NCBI GenBank assembly: GCA_049115815.1
Contig: JAGDZO010000012.1
Span: 15,074-79,073 of the forward strand
DNA length: 64,000 nucleotides
Reading direction: 5' to 3'
Source of the DNA: Marinoscillum sp049115815
GTDB taxonomy: Bacteria > Bacteroidota > Bacteroidia > Cytophagales > Cyclobacteriaceae
Positions 26,518 to 35,339 of the stretch are shown here, piece after piece; within the stretch, counting starts at the first letter, position 1, and every line of letters begins with the position of its first letter. The notes beneath the pieces were generated by a model, which was not told the DNA's origin, searched no databases, and worked only from the letters and a program-made list of their open reading frames with translations. The position numbers were made by a program, and so were the translations under genes.

Positions 26518-28109
26518 TGAGAAAACAACTTGCTCTTGCGTTTTTGATTGTCACTTTAAGTTTCACCACCCGAGCTCAGCACAGTTTGGCTTTTTATCAC
26601 CTAGGTGATGCTACTTTTCAGAATAGTTTTTATAATCCAGCTTCATTGCCAGAAGGTAAGGTGTTTATTGGGTTACCCGTTCTATCTGGTATTCATTTGA
26701 ATTTTAACAATAAGTTCAGCTATTCAGATTTCATAGGAAAGTCTGAATCAGGAGGAAGCAAAATTGATCTGGATAAATTGCTAGACAGCTTCCAAAAAAA
26801 CAACATGACAAGCACTACGATGACTTTCAGCTTGTTTCATTTTGCAGTATCTACTAACACCGGTAAGAATTTCTCCATATTCGCTAACGAGCGAATAGAG
26901 ATGGATTTATTATACCCAAAATCCCTTATGCAGTTTGCCATCAAAGGGAACGGTGACAACCTTGGCGAAACAGTGAAAATTGGTAAGACCAGAATGTCAG
27001 CCACGCACTTTCGAGAAATAGGATTGGGCTATTCCATGACGGTGGGAAAAGATCTAAGTATTGGTGTAAGGGCAAAGTATCTCCAAGGATTTCTGAACCT
27101 TAGCACGCCAGGCAATTTTACGGCAGATTTGACCACAGATGCTGAGGACTATTCCTTACATCTAGACCTTCACAATGCGACATTACGCACGAGCGGAATG
27201 GGTGTGTATCAAGGAGAAAGTGGAAATATTGCTACTCATATGATTATGAATAATAACAGAGGTGGAGCGATAGATTTAGGATTTAATTATAACCTTGATA
27301 GATTTAATACCATCTCAGCTTCATTGGTTGATATTGGCTTTATCTCTTGGAAAGAAGACATTAAAAACCACACTTATAGTGATACGACCATGGTCTATTC
27401 TGGTATTGATCTCAGTGAGCCTGATGACTTGGAGCAGCAGATTGAAGACAGTTTGATCAACAAATTTAAAGATCGCAGGACGGAGACCTACGAGACATTT
27501 ACCACCATCACTAGCCCAAAAGCTTACTTGAGCTGGACATTTCACACACCATTTGGTGGAGACGTGATTGGGACAAGTGGTACACGATATACCCAAGGCC
27601 AGCTGAAATGGATGTTTGGAGCCGGATATCGCCAGAGACTCGGAAATTTCTTGGTGGGAAGTGTGAATGTCACCAAGCTCCCGCAACAATTTCTCAACCT
27701 TGGCGGTGCATTATCCATCAAAGGCGGTCCTGCACAGATGTATCTGGCTGTTGATCATATCATGAACTTTGACGTGACCAAGTTTCAAGCTTTCGATTTC
27801 AGATTTGGTATCAACTTTATCATTGGCCAACGAGACCCGGAAATCTTGGCTAAAAAAGACAATGGCCCGAAAAGCAAACGAACCAAAACAGCCACAGGGA
27901 GTTTCTTAGGAAATAAGGTGGATGTGAAAGGGCAGGAAGGAATCTACACCATCATTGACAAGCAAGGCCGTAGACTAAAGTCAGACTATGACGTGCGTGT
28001 GAAGCCGAATAAAGGCGATAAGAAAAAAGTCAAAATTCAGACAGTGGAGGATCCTATTCCGAAGGAAAGCAATAGAAGACAAAAGAAGAAGCCAAGAAAG
28101 GACTTCTAA
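26514..28109 (+). CDS. DUF5723 family outer-membrane protein
   Basis: 531 residues. A signal peptide (about 1-21, ending RAQ) is followed by the DUF5723 opening: HLGDATFQNSFYNPASLPEG, then alternating beta strands (SIGVRAKYLQGFLNL, GGAIDLGFNYNLDRFNTISASLVDIG) typical of a FadL/PorV-like outer-membrane barrel. A Lys-rich hydrophilic tail (about 450-531) is unusual for a barrel and could reach the periplasm. Its start codon overlaps the stop of the upstream lipoprotein gene. The 3' end overlaps radA, which is convergent, by four bases. Confidence 0.82.
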   Translation: MMRKQLALAFLIVTLSFTTRAQHSLAFYHLGDATFQNSFYNPASLPEGKVFIGLPVLSGIHLNFNNKFSYSDFIGKSESGGSKIDLDKLLDSFQKNNMTSTTMTFSLFHFAVSTNTGKNFSIFANERIEMDLLYPKSLMQFAIKGNGDNLGETVKIGKTRMSATHFREIGLGYSMTVGKDLSIGVRAKYLQGFLNLSTPGNFTADLTTDAEDYSLHLDLHNATLRTSGMGVYQGESGNIATHMIMNNNRGGAIDLGFNYNLDRFNTISASLVDIGFISWKEDIKNHTYSDTTMVYSGIDLSEPDDLEQQIEDSLINKFKDRRTETYETFTTITSPKAYLSWTFHTPFGGDVIGTSGTRYTQGQLKWMFGAGYRQRLGNFLVGSVNVTKLPQQFLNLGGALSIKGGPAQMYLAVDHIMNFDVTKFQAFDFRFGINFIIGQRDPEILAKKDNGPKSKRTKTATGSFLGNKVDVKGQEGIYTIIDKQGRRLKSDYDVRVKPNKGDKKKVKIQTVEDPIPKESNRRQKKKPRKDF

Positions 28110-29485
28110 TTCCCAGATCTGAAAAGTTCTTCGAAAGCATCGGAGAGCTTCCCAAATGCTTTGATTTCTATATCAAATTTGGACACGTCGATTCCCTTGA
28201 TGTTGTACTTGGAAAGATAGATTTGCTTAAAACCAAGTTTAGCAGCCTCTGCCAACCTGGTTTCTATGCGGTTCACCGCTCGTATCTCTCCTCCTAGACC
28301 TACCTCACCAGCAAAACAAACACTGCTCGGAATAGCAATGTCATCAAAGGATGAAAACACTGCGGCACATATGGCCAGGTCAAGGGCTGGATCATTCACT
28401 TTCAATCCTCCAGCCAGATTTAAAAATATGTCTTGTGTACTGAGTCTCACGCCCAGTCTTTTTTCCAATACAGCCAAAAGCATATTTAGCCGTTTGCCAT
28501 CAAAACCCGTGGTGCTCCGCTGTGGAGTGCCATAAGTAGCCACACTTACGAGCGCTTGCACCTCTATGATCAAAGCTCTGTTGCCCTCCAAGGTAGCTCC
28601 AATCCCTACTCCACTCAGATAGCCATCACGGGGTGAAATCAATACCTCAGACGGATTAGTCACTTCTCTAAGACCTGTTTCGCGCATTTCATAGATGCCT
28701 ATTTCGGAAGTAGATCCAAAGCGATTTTTACTTGTGCGCAAAATCCGATAAGAAAGATGCCGGTCCCCCTCAAACTGCAACACAGTATCCACCATATGCT
28801 CCAAGACTTTCGGTCCGGCAATGGCTCCATCTTTGTTGACATGGCCTATAAGAAACACAGGAACATTGGTCTGCTTGGCGTATTTCATCAGCTTGCCTGT
28901 GCATTCTCTCACCTGAGAAATAGACCCAACTGAAGCTTCTATTGCCTCCGTATGCAAAGTCTGTATCGAATCAATGATCAAAATCTCAGGTTTGAGTTGA
29001 GCGGCATGATTCATAATATTTGCCAGAGAAGTCTCAGCAAGTAGGTAACAGTTCTCAGCACGAATCCCGATCCTTTCTGCCCGCATTCTGATCTGATCTA
29101 GGCTTTCTTCACCAGATGCATACAACACTTTGGTTTCTTTCATCCGAATAGCCATCTGTAGCAGTAACGTGGATTTACCAATGCCCGGCTCTCCGCCAAT
29201 AAGTATCAATGACCCAGGCACTATTCCCCCTCCCAAAGTTCGGTTGAGCTCTTCGGTGGTTGTCTTCAGTCTATGATGCTCATCGAAGACTACATCTTGT
29301 ATTTTCTGTGGTTGATTGCGAACAGGTTCCTCTCCCTGCCATACTTCCTTATCGGTTGTCCCTGCTTTGGTGACTACTTCTTCTACATATGTATTCCATT
29401 CGTTGCAAGCGGGACACTTGCCTACCCATTTGGCGGAGTTAGCTCCACAGTTTTGGCAATAAAAAGTTGTTCTGGATTTAGCCAT
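28106..29485 (-). CDS. radA: DNA repair protein RadA (Sms)
   Basis: 459 residues. An N-terminal zinc finger (Cys10, Cys13, Cys24, Cys27) is followed by a RecA-like ATPase with Walker A GEPGIGKST (98-106), the RadA-specific KNRFG motif, and a C-terminal Lon-like domain (about 290-455). RadA is a branch-migration helicase in recombinational repair. It is downstream of the DUF4143 ATPase on the same strand, 58 bases away, and convergent with the DUF5723 gene. Confidence 0.96.
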   Translation of the reverse strand: MAKSRTTFYCQNCGANSAKWVGKCPACNEWNTYVEEVVTKAGTTDKEVWQGEEPVRNQPQKIQDVVFDEHHRLKTTTEELNRTLGGGIVPGSLILIGGEPGIGKSTLLLQMAIRMKETKVLYASGEESLDQIRMRAERIGIRAENCYLLAETSLANIMNHAAQLKPEILIIDSIQTLHTEAIEASVGSISQVRECTGKLMKYAKQTNVPVFLIGHVNKDGAIAGPKVLEHMVDTVLQFEGDRHLSYRILRTSKNRFGSTSEIGIYEMRETGLREVTNPSEVLISPRDGYLSGVGIGATLEGNRALIIEVQALVSVATYGTPQRSTTGFDGKRLNMLLAVLEKRLGVRLSTQDIFLNLAGGLKVNDPALDLAICAAVFSSFDDIAIPSSVCFAGEVGLGGEIRAVNRIETRLAEAAKLGFKQIYLSKYNIKGIDVSKFDIEIKAFGKLSDAFEELFRSGN

Positions 29486-29543
29486 TTATAAATATTCGCA
29501 AAGGCAATTTATAGATAGAAATTATGATTTGAGTCAATCAATA

Positions 29544-30659
29544 TTAGAAGATGAAATCTCTGAAATTTTCATTATGAATAGTCACTACATTCGTCTCATA
29601 TGTAGCTTCAAATAATTTTGGAATTTTCGCTCTGGCGTTTGGGTTCCATTTGAATTCATAAGCGTTCAATCTAGTGGCTTCCGCTTCTACATAATCTACC
29701 TCCTGTTGCTGCTTTGTCCTCCAAAAATAGTGCTTAGCTAAACTCCCAGAATAAGTCAATTTTTTCCTTCGTTCTGAGATTAAGAAATTCTCCCATAGCA
29801 TGCCTCTATCATTTCTTACTTCTAAAGGATCAAAATTTCCAATAATAGCATTTCGAACCCCATTATCAACAAAATATATTTTCTGATTGGTTCTTATTTC
29901 ACTTCGCAGATTTCTACTAAAGCTGCTCAACCGAAAAATGACATAGGTTTGTTCCAAAATTGTTATGTAACTACTTATGGTATTTTTGTCGACTCCCACT
30001 GTTTGTGCCAGCTCATTATAGCTCACCTCACTACCAACCTGAAGCGCAAGTGCCATGAGCAATTTCTCTAGAACCTGGGGCTTTCTGATCCCAGAAAATG
30101 CCAAAATGTCTTTGAACAAGTAGCTATCCGAGAGGTTCTTCAAAACCTCCACTTCACTTCCCAAGTGATTAATTACATCAGGATACATTCCATAAATAAG
30201 TCTCTGCTCAAGCTGTTGTTCAGCCTTGAGATACCCAACGTGATCTTGAAATTCTTGCCAAGAAATAGGATATAGTTTGAATTCCCATTTTCTGCCAGTC
30301 AATGGCTCGTTTGTTTGATTACTCAACTCGAAAGCCGATGAGCCGCTCACGATCAATTGTACATTATCCAACTGATCCGTGATAAGCTTTAGCGTAATCC
30401 CGATATTCTCAATTCGCTGTGCCTCATCTACAAAAACTAAGGTGTGCCTTCCTATAATCCCCTTGATTTGTTCGGTATTTGGATTCGTCAATAGTTTTCT
30501 TGTTGTGGGATCATCGCCATTCAAAAAGAGAAATTCCTCCCCTTTTAGAATGCTATTAATAAGCGTGGTTTTTCCAACCTGACGTGGGCCAATCAGGAAG
30601 ATGACTTTACCGCTTTTAAATTTAGCTAAAAGCTGATTTGAAATAGTTCTTTGAATCAT
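29544..30659 (-). CDS. AAA ATPase with C-terminal DUF4143 domain
   Basis: 371 residues. An AAA_14 ATPase domain (about 17-150) has Walker A GPRQVGKTT (24-32) and Walker B LVFVDEAQRI. A winged-helix-like middle precedes a DUF4143 nuclease-like domain (about 195-330), which includes the ENFLISERRKK and KQQQEVDYVEA stretches reminiscent of PD-(D/E)XK nucleases. The family is widespread, often on mobile DNA, and has no agreed function. Two near-identical 28-bp repeats sit just upstream of the start codon. This looks like an insertion between housekeeping genes. Confidence 0.85.
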   Translation of the reverse strand: MIQRTISNQLLAKFKSGKVIFLIGPRQVGKTTLINSILKGEEFLFLNGDDPTTRKLLTNPNTEQIKGIIGRHTLVFVDEAQRIENIGITLKLITDQLDNVQLIVSGSSAFELSNQTNEPLTGRKWEFKLYPISWQEFQDHVGYLKAEQQLEQRLIYGMYPDVINHLGSEVEVLKNLSDSYLFKDILAFSGIRKPQVLEKLLMALALQVGSEVSYNELAQTVGVDKNTISSYITILEQTYVIFRLSSFSRNLRSEIRTNQKIYFVDNGVRNAIIGNFDPLEVRNDRGMLWENFLISERRKKLTYSGSLAKHYFWRTKQQQEVDYVEAEATRLNAYEFKWNPNARAKIPKLFEATYETNVVTIHNENFRDFIF

Positions 30660-31013
30660 TGGGGGCTCATTCTATTCACCAAAAGTAATGCTTTTTAGTG
30701 CTCTTATTCACCAAAAGTAATGCTTTTTAGTGATTACATTCACTTATAGTCACAATATCGAAAGAAACATTTCTATCTCCTTACCATTCTTTTTAGCTCA
30801 TCAACAAATTAGTTAAAAGAAAAACATAATTTGTGTCTACCCATTTTACGGCATAAATGCCCATTTGTGGGTAGATAGTGATACTTTTTATTAACCATTA
30901 TTTACAATAATCCTAAGGCTCACTTCTCTACATAACCGCTCTGATACACTCTTGCATGCTTGGTCTAACAGTTATAAATTATTGACATACACCAGATAAT
31001 TGGGTTTATCATT
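30660..31013. other. 354-bp gap with operator-like repeats and a nested dyad
   Basis: Besides the two direct repeats (30673-30732), it holds a nested dyad at 30836-30875: outer arms TCTACCCA / TGGGTAGA and, inside them, GGCAT / ATGCC around two bases (30850-30861). No open frame of interest lies here. The right end of the gap contains the likely real start of the next gene. Confidence 0.55.
30673..30732 (-). repeat. Two 28-bp direct repeats upstream of the DUF4143 ATPase
   Basis: Identical 28-base copies at 30673-30700 and 30705-30732 (period 32), 13 bases upstream of the ATPase start codon. Each copy is an imperfect dyad: CACCAAAAG on one side and CTTTTTAGTG on the other around a short centre. 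A third, worn fragment (ATTCAC) follows. This layout suits an operator bound by a dimeric protein, possibly autoregulation. Only two full copies exist and there is no cas gene, so it is not a CRISPR array. Confidence 0.7.
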
Positions 31014-31577
31014 TTGACCCTTGGCTTAGCGAGCTACTCCTCCGCTCAAGATTCCTATCTAGGATTTAAACTGGGATACAATCAATCACAACTTAAGGTC
31101 ACAGAAACAGGCAGCGTATCTCTCAAGGATCATCGAGGTATTAATGCTTCTTTTGTATTGAGCACTAAGAACAAGAATTTTGGGTTATCGCTCGAACCCG
31201 GCTATATTCTTAAGCGGTCTAGGGTTGATAATGATACCTTAGACTATTTCTTTCACAACATCAACTTGCCATTTACTTTTGATCTTTATCTCAATGAGAA
31301 AATCAAGCTAAACGCAGGTCCTGAATTAACCTATCTCGCAAAAGCAACCAACAATTTGAATGACACCACCAAACAAAATCTAGGTGATATCTACACTCGT
31401 AAATGGGACTTGGGTGGTGTGGTCAGCGCCAGCTATTCCGTATCCTATTTTATGGATCTAGGTATCCGCTACAGCCGGAGCTTTACCAAAATCAGCAAAC
31501 AGGACTTGTTTATTGAACGCAGAGATATCTACAATCAATACCTCCAGTTTTACATTCTGCTTAAAATAGCTAATTAG
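31014..31577 (+). CDS. Outer-membrane beta-barrel protein (PorT-like), start uncertain
   Basis: 187 residues from a TTG at 31014. It carries the tail of a signal peptide (LGLASYSSAQD) and a barrel with GFKLGYNQS, LEPGYILKRS and LDLGIRYSRSF-type strands, as in OmpW/PorT-like small barrels. From the TTG the signal peptide is too short. The open frame continues upstream to 30978 without any ATG, GTG or TTG, and the codons read IIDIHQIIGFIIL, a good hydrophobic core. The true start may be an ATT (30978 or 30981) or a mutated ATG. It overlaps pheA (convergent) by four bases. Confidence 0.7.
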   Translation: MTLGLASYSSAQDSYLGFKLGYNQSQLKVTETGSVSLKDHRGINASFVLSTKNKNFGLSLEPGYILKRSRVDNDTLDYFFHNINLPFTFDLYLNEKIKLNAGPELTYLAKATNNLNDTTKQNLGDIYTRKWDLGGVVSASYSVSYFMDLGIRYSRSFTKISKQDLFIERRDIYNQYLQFYILLKIAN

Positions 31578-32641
31578 CACAGCTGTACATAGCTCCCCAG
31601 CCAAGTCAAGTTGTCCTTATATGGCTTAATGGTGTTTTGAATGACCGGATCGTTGAAGTGACCTTCAAACTCTACGAAAAAGACATATTTAAAAGTTGTG
31701 CCCTGCTTTGCTGGTCTACTCTCGACTTTGCATAAGTTGATACCGGCATTTTGAAAATGCTGTAGAAATCTCACCAACGAACCTGGCTCATCAGGCAGAT
31801 TAGCTATAACAGAAGTCTTATCCTGGCCGCTCACTTGATTGACAAAATTCTGACTGATGATCAAGAAGCGGGTCTGATTGTCCGCTGAATCCTGAATGTT
31901 GCTATAAAGAATGGGCAAATGATATTGTCTTGCGGCAATTGGCGCACAAATGGCAGCAGCTCCATCCTCTTCCTTAGCCAATTGACATGCTCTGCTCGTA
32001 GAACTCACAGGCACAAGTTTTACCTGATGCTTGAAATAATCATTGAGGAAGTTTTTGCATTGTCTAAAGGCAATGTCTCTGGAGTATACCGTATGGATCC
32101 CCTCTAAATTTTCTTCTTTAGAAGCAAAAGCAAAATGAATCGGCAGCACGATCTCAGCTGCAATGTGAAGCTTATGCTGCGCCAGTAAATCTATTGTTTC
32201 TTGGACAGTGCCTTCCTGATTGTTCTCAATAGGAACCACACCGAATCTAGCTCGAGAGGTCTTTACTGATTCAAAAACTGCCGTGATAGAGTCCAATGGA
32301 ATATAGTCGCTCATGGCACCATATCTACTCTCGGCAGCTTGGTGCGTAAAGCTCCCTTCTGGCCCCAGATAAGATACCCTTTCCGGTAATTCGTAATTAC
32401 GGCTCACCGCAAAGATCTCAAAGAAAATGGCCTCTATCGCTCCTCTTGTTAAGCTCCCGTTGCTATTCTGCTCCAGTCTATCAATGATAGCTTTTTCACG
32501 TTCTGGTCGGTAAATAGCAGATTTGTCTGTTCGCTTGAACTCACCCACCTGTTTTACCACATCCATCCTCTGATTCAGTAACTTGATCAACTCATCATCA
32601 AGCGAATCTATTTCTTTACGTAACTCGTCCAGCATTGTCAT
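31574..32641 (-). CDS. pheA: Bifunctional chorismate mutase/prephenate dehydratase
   Basis: About 355 residues from the ATG at 32641. An AroQ chorismate mutase (LRKEIDSLDDELIKLLNQRM, about 4-90) precedes prephenate dehydratase (about 92-270: YLGPEGSFTHQAAESRYG, GVVPIENNQEGTV) and an ACT domain (about 280-355) containing the ESRPA motif, so phenylalanine feedback is likely. Together these make phenylpyruvate from chorismate. The longer frame would use a GTG at 32683. It is separated from glyA by a divergent promoter region. Confidence 0.93.
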   Translation of the reverse strand: MTMLDELRKEIDSLDDELIKLLNQRMDVVKQVGEFKRTDKSAIYRPEREKAIIDRLEQNSNGSLTRGAIEAIFFEIFAVSRNYELPERVSYLGPEGSFTHQAAESRYGAMSDYIPLDSITAVFESVKTSRARFGVVPIENNQEGTVQETIDLLAQHKLHIAAEIVLPIHFAFASKEENLEGIHTVYSRDIAFRQCKNFLNDYFKHQVKLVPVSSTSRACQLAKEEDGAAAICAPIAARQYHLPILYSNIQDSADNQTRFLIISQNFVNQVSGQDKTSVIANLPDEPGSLVRFLQHFQNAGINLCKVESRPAKQGTTFKYVFFVEFEGHFNDPVIQNTIKPYKDNLTWLGSYVQLC

Positions 32642-32703
32642 TAAGTGAAAAAATGATTGGCTAAAATAACCCAAGCCCTGCACAATTACGAGGAAAATTG
32701 TGA

Positions 32704-32734
32704 TTGGTAAAGTGAGGGTCTTCTACTAATTTTG
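32704..32734 (+). promoter_or_regulatory. Probable glyA promoter
   Basis: TTG at 32704-32706 and TAATTTTG at 32727-32734 are separated by 20 bases, matching the Bacteroidota TTG...TAnnTTTG arrangement. The -7 element ends 59 bases before the glyA ATG. It is the best-formed promoter seen in the window. Confidence 0.55.
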
Positions 32735-32793
32735 CCGCTTCATAATCCTTGGACTACAGAAGTCACCCTACCAAGCCAAAAAAAGAATAGAAA

Positions 32794-34065
32794 ATGACTA
32801 GAGACGAGAAATTATTCGCACTGATTGATCAGGAAAAAAAGAGACAGATTGAAGGTATTGAGCTAATCGCTTCAGAAAACTTCGCTTCTCCTCAAGTAAT
32901 GGAAGCTGCGGGTAGCGTGTTGACTAATAAGTACGCTGAAGGTCTCCCAGGTAAGCGATACTACGGCGGTTGTGAAGTAGTAGATCAAGTAGAGTCTCTT
33001 GCAATAGAGCGTGTCAAGGAACTTTTTGGCGCCAACTGGGCAAACGTACAGCCTCACTCCGGTGCTCAGGCCAATGCAGCCGTATTCCTAGCATGTCTAA
33101 ATCCTGGTGATAGCATTTTGGGTTTTGACCTCTCGCATGGTGGCCACCTATCTCATGGTTCTCCTGTCAACATCTCTGGGAAATACTTTGACGCTCATTT
33201 TTATGGTGTGGAAGAAGACTCAGGGCTGATAGACATGGATAAAGTAGAGGCTAAGGCCAAAGAAGTGAAGCCAAAAATGATGATTTGCGGTGCTTCTGCT
33301 TATTCTAGAGATTGGGATTATGAAAGGTTTAGGAGCATAGCGGATGAAGTAGGGGCTGTCCTATTGGCGGATATTTCGCATCCTTCTGGGCTTATAGCGA
33401 GAGGATTGCTCAATGACCCATTGGACTTCTGTCATATAGTAACTACCACCACTCACAAAACCCTCCGTGGGCCAAGAGGTGGGCTCATAATGGTAAGAGA
33501 GGATATTGATAACCCGTTTGGCATCACTACAGCGAAGGGGACAATCAGAAAAATGAGTTCTATATTGGACTCTGGTGTATTCCCAGGAACACAAGGTGGC
33601 CCATTGGAGCACATCATTGCAGCGAAAGCTGTGGCCTTTGGCGAAGCTCTAAGTGATGAGTATATGGACTATATCATGCAGGTGAAGAAAAACGCTAAAG
33701 TAATGGCAGAAGCATTTGTAACAAAGGGGTACAACATCATCTCTGGGGGCACAGACAACCACATGATGCTACTTGATCTTAGATCGAAAAATTTGACTGG
33801 AAAAGATGCTGAAAATGCATTGGTGAGAGCAGATATTACCGTGAACAAAAACATGGTGCCGTTTGACGATAAATCACCTTTCATCACATCAGGGATGCGT
33901 GTAGGAACTGCTGCCATTACCACTAGGGGAATGAAAGAAGCTGACATGACCAAAATCGTGGATTTGATAGATCAGGTGATTACCAACTTCACGGATGATG
34001 AGGCAATAGCCAATGTCAAAAAATCAGTGAATTCTTGGATGAACGATTTTCCTCTTTACTCTTAA
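32794..34065 (+). CDS. glyA: Serine hydroxymethyltransferase
   Basis: 423 residues. The PLP Lys is Lys222 in TTTTHKTLRGPRGG, and the opening GIELIASENFASPQV, SGAQANAAV and substrate loop GKRYYGGCE are all present. It converts serine to glycine and supplies one-carbon units on tetrahydrofolate. tatC starts three bases after the stop and rpiB overlaps tatC, so a glyA-tatC-rpiB operon is likely. A promoter with both elements lies upstream. Confidence 0.97.
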   Translation: MTRDEKLFALIDQEKKRQIEGIELIASENFASPQVMEAAGSVLTNKYAEGLPGKRYYGGCEVVDQVESLAIERVKELFGANWANVQPHSGAQANAAVFLACLNPGDSILGFDLSHGGHLSHGSPVNISGKYFDAHFYGVEEDSGLIDMDKVEAKAKEVKPKMMICGASAYSRDWDYERFRSIADEVGAVLLADISHPSGLIARGLLNDPLDFCHIVTTTTHKTLRGPRGGLIMVREDIDNPFGITTAKGTIRKMSSILDSGVFPGTQGGPLEHIIAAKAVAFGEALSDEYMDYIMQVKKNAKVMAEAFVTKGYNIISGGTDNHMMLLDLRSKNLTGKDAENALVRADITVNKNMVPFDDKSPFITSGMRVGTAAITTRGMKEADMTKIVDLIDQVITNFTDDEAIANVKKSVNSWMNDFPLYS

Positions 34066-34068
34066 AAA

Positions 34069-34908
34069 ATGCCATTAGACCAAATTGGTGAGGAGAGCGA
34101 AGCAGAAATGACCTTTCTGGACCACCTGGAAGAACTCAGGTGGCATCTAATCAGATCTCTTATTGCCATTATGGTATTTGCAGTGGGGGCTTTTGCTGCG
34201 AAAACGCTGGTGTTTCATACCATCATATTGGGCCCCAGCCGAATAGATTTTTGGACATATGAAATGCTCTGTCAGCTCTCCGCGCTGCTAAGCACTCCTG
34301 CTTTGTGTATTGATGAATTACCCTTCATCATTCAGAGTAGGCAGATGACTGGGCAGTTTTCTATGCATGTTACTTCTTCCTTTGTCATAGGAATCATCTG
34401 TGCGTTTCCCTATGCCTTTTGGGAAATCTGGAGATTTATCAAACCCGGACTCTATCCTAGAGAACAACGCGCCGCAAGGGGTGCCACCTTCTATGTAAGT
34501 TTCTTGTTCATCGTAGGAGTACTATTCGGGTATTTCATTGTAACTCCTATCTCCATCAACTTCCTATCCAACTATCAGCTTGATCCCACGATCCTAAACG
34601 AATTTGATATCGTTTCCTACGTATCTACGGTGATCACCTTGATCTTGGCTTGCGGCATCTTATTTCAATTGCCCATTGTCGTGTACTTCTTGACTAAGGC
34701 AGGATTGGTAACACCTGAGCTCATGAAGAAGTATAGGAAACATGCCATAGTTGCCATATTGGTCTTAGGCGCTATGCTCACGCCTCCCGATCCTTTCAGT
34801 CAAATATTAATAGCCCTTCCTTTGTTCGGGCTATATCAAGTGAGCATTTTTATATCAAAAAGGGTCATATCAAAAGATATGCAATCATCTGAACTGACAA
34901 CACCATGA
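34069..34908 (+). CDS. tatC: Twin-arginine translocase subunit TatC
   Basis: 279 residues with six membrane segments. The family opening MTFLDHLEELRWHLIRS and the FYVSFLFIVGVLFGYF and ILFQLPIVVYFL segments are typical of TatC, the receptor for folded twin-arginine substrates. The first periplasmic loop has an extra Cys-containing insert (about 60-90: MLCQLSALLSTPALCID), as in some Bacteroidota TatC. No tatA/B gene is adjacent. It starts three bases after glyA and overlaps rpiB by four. Confidence 0.94.
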   Translation: MPLDQIGEESEAEMTFLDHLEELRWHLIRSLIAIMVFAVGAFAAKTLVFHTIILGPSRIDFWTYEMLCQLSALLSTPALCIDELPFIIQSRQMTGQFSMHVTSSFVIGIICAFPYAFWEIWRFIKPGLYPREQRAARGATFYVSFLFIVGVLFGYFIVTPISINFLSNYQLDPTILNEFDIVSYVSTVITLILACGILFQLPIVVYFLTKAGLVTPELMKKYRKHAIVAILVLGAMLTPPDPFSQILIALPLFGLYQVSIFISKRVISKDMQSSELTTP

Positions 34909-35339
34909 GTAAGACCATAGCCATAGGCGGAGATCACGCCGGATATTATCACAAAGAAAAACTCGTAGTGGCACTACAAGAAGCCGGCTACCATGTCAAA
35001 GATTTTGGCCCTTTTTCTGCTGATTCTGCTGATTATCCAGACTTTGTTCACCCTGCCTGCAATGCCATAGAAGCAGGAGAGTGTGATTTTGGCGTGCTTG
35101 TCTGTGGAAGTGGGCAGGGCGTAGCGATGACTGCCAATAAGCATCAGGCTATAAGAGCGGCACTTTGTTGGGATACTGACTTGGCGGCAGTTACACGCCA
35201 GCACAATAACTCCAATGTCATCTGTATTGCGGCACGATGGACGGCCTACGAAATGGCCGAAAGTATTGTGAAGACCTTTCTAGAGACTGATTTCGAAGGA
35301 GGAAGACATCAAAAAAGAGTGGATAAAATCAGTTGTTGA
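34905..35339 (+). CDS. rpiB: Ribose 5-phosphate isomerase B
   Basis: 144 residues of the LacAB_rpiB family. GGDHAGYYHKE carries the Asp10-His11 pair, Cys67 in VLVCGSGQGVAMTANK is the catalytic Cys, and TRQHNNSN carries the phosphate-binding residues. It interconverts ribose-5-P and ribulose-5-P. The Cys favours ribose over allose/galactose-6-P isomerases. It overlaps tatC by four bases and the convergent membrane protein by eleven. Confidence 0.94.
   Translation: MSKTIAIGGDHAGYYHKEKLVVALQEAGYHVKDFGPFSADSADYPDFVHPACNAIEAGECDFGVLVCGSGQGVAMTANKHQAIRAALCWDTDLAAVTRQHNNSNVICIAARWTAYEMAESIVKTFLETDFEGGRHQKRVDKISC

Noticed and set aside
30673..30732. Two direct repeats as a CRISPR array
   Set aside because: Only two copies, 4-base spacer, no cas genes.
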